Origin: Spinacia oleracea | Taxonomy: Eukaryota > Streptophyta > Magnoliopsida > Caryophyllales > Amaranthaceae | Assembly: GCF_020520425.1 (NCBI RefSeq) | Contig: NC_079487.1 | Span: forward strand, 87,115,141 to 87,179,140 | Direction of reading: 5' to 3' | DNA: 64,000 nucleotides | Shown here: positions 62,040-64,000 of the stretch, one piece after another | Layout: each line of letters begins with the position of its first letter | Numbering within the stretch: position 1 is the stretch's first letter | Position numbers and translations under genes: made by a program | Notes under the pieces: generated by a model | What the model was told of the DNA's origin: nothing | The model's input: the letters and a program-made list of their open reading frames with translations, nothing else | The model's database searches: none

Positions 62040-63151
62040 TGAAGGATATACGTTCTTGCTCCAAATATGCATTTATGTCTTTATACGAAGTCTAATAAAT
62101 GTTGTTCTGATTAATTAACAAGTAAATTATTCAGTGAGATCAAGTGAATCAGAATTCTTAGATGGAGGCTGCTTCAGATCAAGTGGAATTCATTTTAAAT
62201 ACACATCTTACTCCTGACTGAACCCGTCGGGTCATACAAATACTCCCTCCGTATTTATTTAAGAGATACACTTGGCCGGGCACGGGTATTAAGAAAAAGA
62301 ATTGAATGAAATAAAATAATAAAGCAAGTGGGGTTGGGTAGATATTTTAATAAGTAAACAAGTGGGGACTATGTCATTTTGGTGGGGTGGGAGGTGGTGT
62401 GGTTTTATGAAATTTTTTGTTTAATAGGATGGTGGGTCATAGGGTAAATTAGATGTATTATTTAATTAGATTGTGGGGTTGATAAGTTACTAAAAATGGC
62501 AAGTGTATCTCTTAAATAAATACGGCCGGAAATGGCAAGTATATCCCTTAAATAAATACGGAGGGAGTAGTATGTAATGGATCAAGTATTTAGGTGAATA
62601 TATTATATTTAGTAAATACTCTAATAGATGGTTATATTCGGAAATGATGGATGTTGGTTTCAGTGGGAGCTAAACAAATCATCAAAAGGAAAAATCGTAG
62701 TGGAGACATTGCTGAAAACGGAAATATGGTTCGAATAAGAAATATTATCGGAAATAGAAATATTACCGGAAATAGAAATATTGTCAAAATGGAAATATTA
62801 CAGGAAACAGATATATTGCCGGAAACGGAAATGTTGTTGGAAATGAAAATATTGTCGGAATCGAAAGTAAGTGTTTGCGCAGGAGTCCAGCACGGTCAGC
62901 CAGCTACTATCGAGCCACGATGGGCACTAGTGTGTTGTGTCTGGAACAGGCGCGGGCAGCCAGCCTTTGGCGCATTGCCTTCACCTGTCTTGAGGCTGAA
63001 CATTTCTGCATCCAATAAAAAAACTCTAACTTCGTCGTTTTTAATCGTCTTTGCAGCTACGGTTAGCCTTTTAATTACATAATTAGTGCGACTAATCGTG
63101 CGCTTTAATTGTGTATTTAAGCGACTAACTAATTTTTTGTTGTAGTGGGCA
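62040..63151 (+). mobile_element. Solo LTR with 5-bp TSD, carrying a Stowaway MITE
   Basis: Starts TGAAGGATATACG and ends TTGTAGTGGGCA, flanked by ATAAT (62035-62039, 63152-63156). It shares ACGAAGTCTAATAAATG, CAGTGAGATCAAGTGAAT, CTGACTGAACCC and the GGAAATATT minisatellite with the minus-strand LTR at 1111-2535. Without the MITE it is about 787 bp, shorter than its relatives because the GC-rich core is reduced. Confidence 0.7.
62243..62567. mobile_element. Stowaway-like MITE nested in the solo LTR
   Basis: Ends CTCCCTCCGTATTTATTTAAG, and reversed the same 21-bp start, TA flanks (62241-62242, 62568-62569), 325 bp. A second inner copy of the end motif (AAATAAATACGG) sits at about 62513-62526, so the right arm is duplicated. 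Confidence 0.9.
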
Positions 63152-63560
63152 ATAATTAGGAGTGAGGGTTGCCTGTTGGATTAAGTTGTGTGCGCCAACT
63201 ACTTGTGCACTACGCTTGATCCAGCGAGCCTAGGTATGGCACAATACGGTGGCCCCAGTTTGCTTCGCTAGACTCGGCGTGAATCCTCGTTTCGGCGCTC
63301 AATGTTCATGGCTCTATTTGATTTAATTCGATGCATAATTAATTAATTTCATGTTTATGTCTTTATTTCTTTGTAATTAATATGTTTTATTTAACTTTTA
63401 ATTTATTTTGCTAGGTTAAAGGTAGTTAATAATGCATGCTTTTCATAATTAATACTAATATGTTATTAAACTAACTTGTTTTATTTTATAGCGCTACGCT
63501 AATAAATTTGTGAAAATCGTGTATAAAACCCTTAGCTTTATCTCTTTTATTCAATGTAAA
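63152..63560. other. Right continuation of LTR-like sequence; no gene seen
   Basis: Mixed composition, with GCGCCAACT and CTTGATCC-rich segments at 63180-63300 and then AT-rich. Possibly the rest of the element cut by the solo LTR. Confidence 0.3.
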
Positions 63561-63829
63561 CTAGTATTTGGCCCGGGTGCTGCCCCATGCTACTACATTA
63601 ATAACATTTGAATTTACTTATTTTTATTTTCGCAATGATAACATGAAACATGTCATGTCTTAGTAGTAAAGACTTTTTTTAAACACAAGGTTGAGGGTTC
63701 AAACCTTATGAAAACCATATTTTCCAATTTTTACATGTACATGAAAATCGCATAAAGTGAATGACTAATAAGCAGAATGCCACATGTCACATAACTTCTT
63801 TTAAAACGCCTTTTAATATATAGTATAGA
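63561..63829 (-). mobile_element. Short Helitron-like element
   Basis: On the minus strand it starts TCTATACTATATATTAAAAGG after A and ends GGCCAAATACTAG before T, with a GC hairpin-like GGGGCAGCACCCGGGCC just before the CTAG. A-TC...CTAG-T is the Helitron insertion signature. 269 bp, no coding capacity. Confidence 0.65.
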
Positions 63830-64000
63830 TATTATATACTAACCATTTCTTTTGCAGGATGTTTTAATTAATTATTATCATGTCATGTACTTATCAAGTT
63901 TTGCATCATTCTTGATTGTGGCGTGTCCTTAGATTACTTTTTCCTTTTTTTATTTCTTTTATTTTTTGGAAAAGATTTCATGATATTTGAATAGAATCTT

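Noticed and set aside
62651-63082. 143-codon open frame near the right edge
   Set aside because: Repeat-derived NIxGNRNI sequence from the LTR minisatellite; not a gene.
63680-63710. tRNA gene candidate (GGTTCAAACC B-box-like motif)
   Set aside because: No cloverleaf can be formed around it and no acceptor stem; at most a SINE-derived trace.

Overview
The window is nuclear DNA from a flowering plant, very probably a eudicot. It has spliced genes with long AT-rich introns, plant-type protein families (ZRK pseudokinase, clade-typical PP2C, ABC1K) and a dense, nested transposon load (Copia LTR elements, L1-type LINEs, Mutator- and hAT-type non-autonomous elements, Stowaway-like MITEs, a Helitron-like element). 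The many CTCCCTCYGT-type Stowaway ends and the LTR family starting TGAAGGA suggest Caryophyllales (spinach/beet relatives). That placement is inference from memory of such repeats, not proof.

Layout. 1-8.5 kb is a nest of transposons: an old Copia remnant on the + strand (RNase H end plus 3' LTR), broken by a minus-strand LTR element at the window edge and by a Mutator-like element with a perfect 9-bp target duplication; next to it is a 5'-truncated LINE with a 16-bp target duplication, itself split by a solo LTR with a 5-bp duplication. 9.1-14.4 kb holds two related, intronless ZRK/ZED1-like pseudokinase genes on the minus strand, both broken. 15.85-23.4 kb is an intact 8-exon PP2C gene (minus) of the Arabidopsis PP2C59/WIN2 type. 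24.26-28.78 kb is a 4.5-kb element with related inverted ends, a 2.5-kb minisatellite and a captured RING-H2 fragment. 29.87-59.72 kb is one intact 14-exon ABC1K (UbiB/aarF-domain) gene on the minus strand; its 2.2 kb of coding sequence is spread over 30 kb because its introns hold MULEs, LINE fragments and MITEs. 60-64 kb is degenerate LTR-type sequence with another solo LTR (carrying a Stowaway MITE) and a short Helitron-like element.

Only two protein-coding genes look functional. I rebuilt both exon by exon; phases agree at every junction (324 codons and 728 codons). Each contains one intron that needs a GC donor (AAG|GCAAGT type) to keep frame. I see no operon-like link between them: the PP2C is probably a signalling phosphatase, the ABC1K an organellar prenyl-lipid/quinone regulator. 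I found no self-contained new system; the most unusual objects are the minisatellite/RING element at 24-29 kb, the GRF-finger MULE at 33-35 kb, the GC-AG introns, and the paired degenerating pseudokinases.
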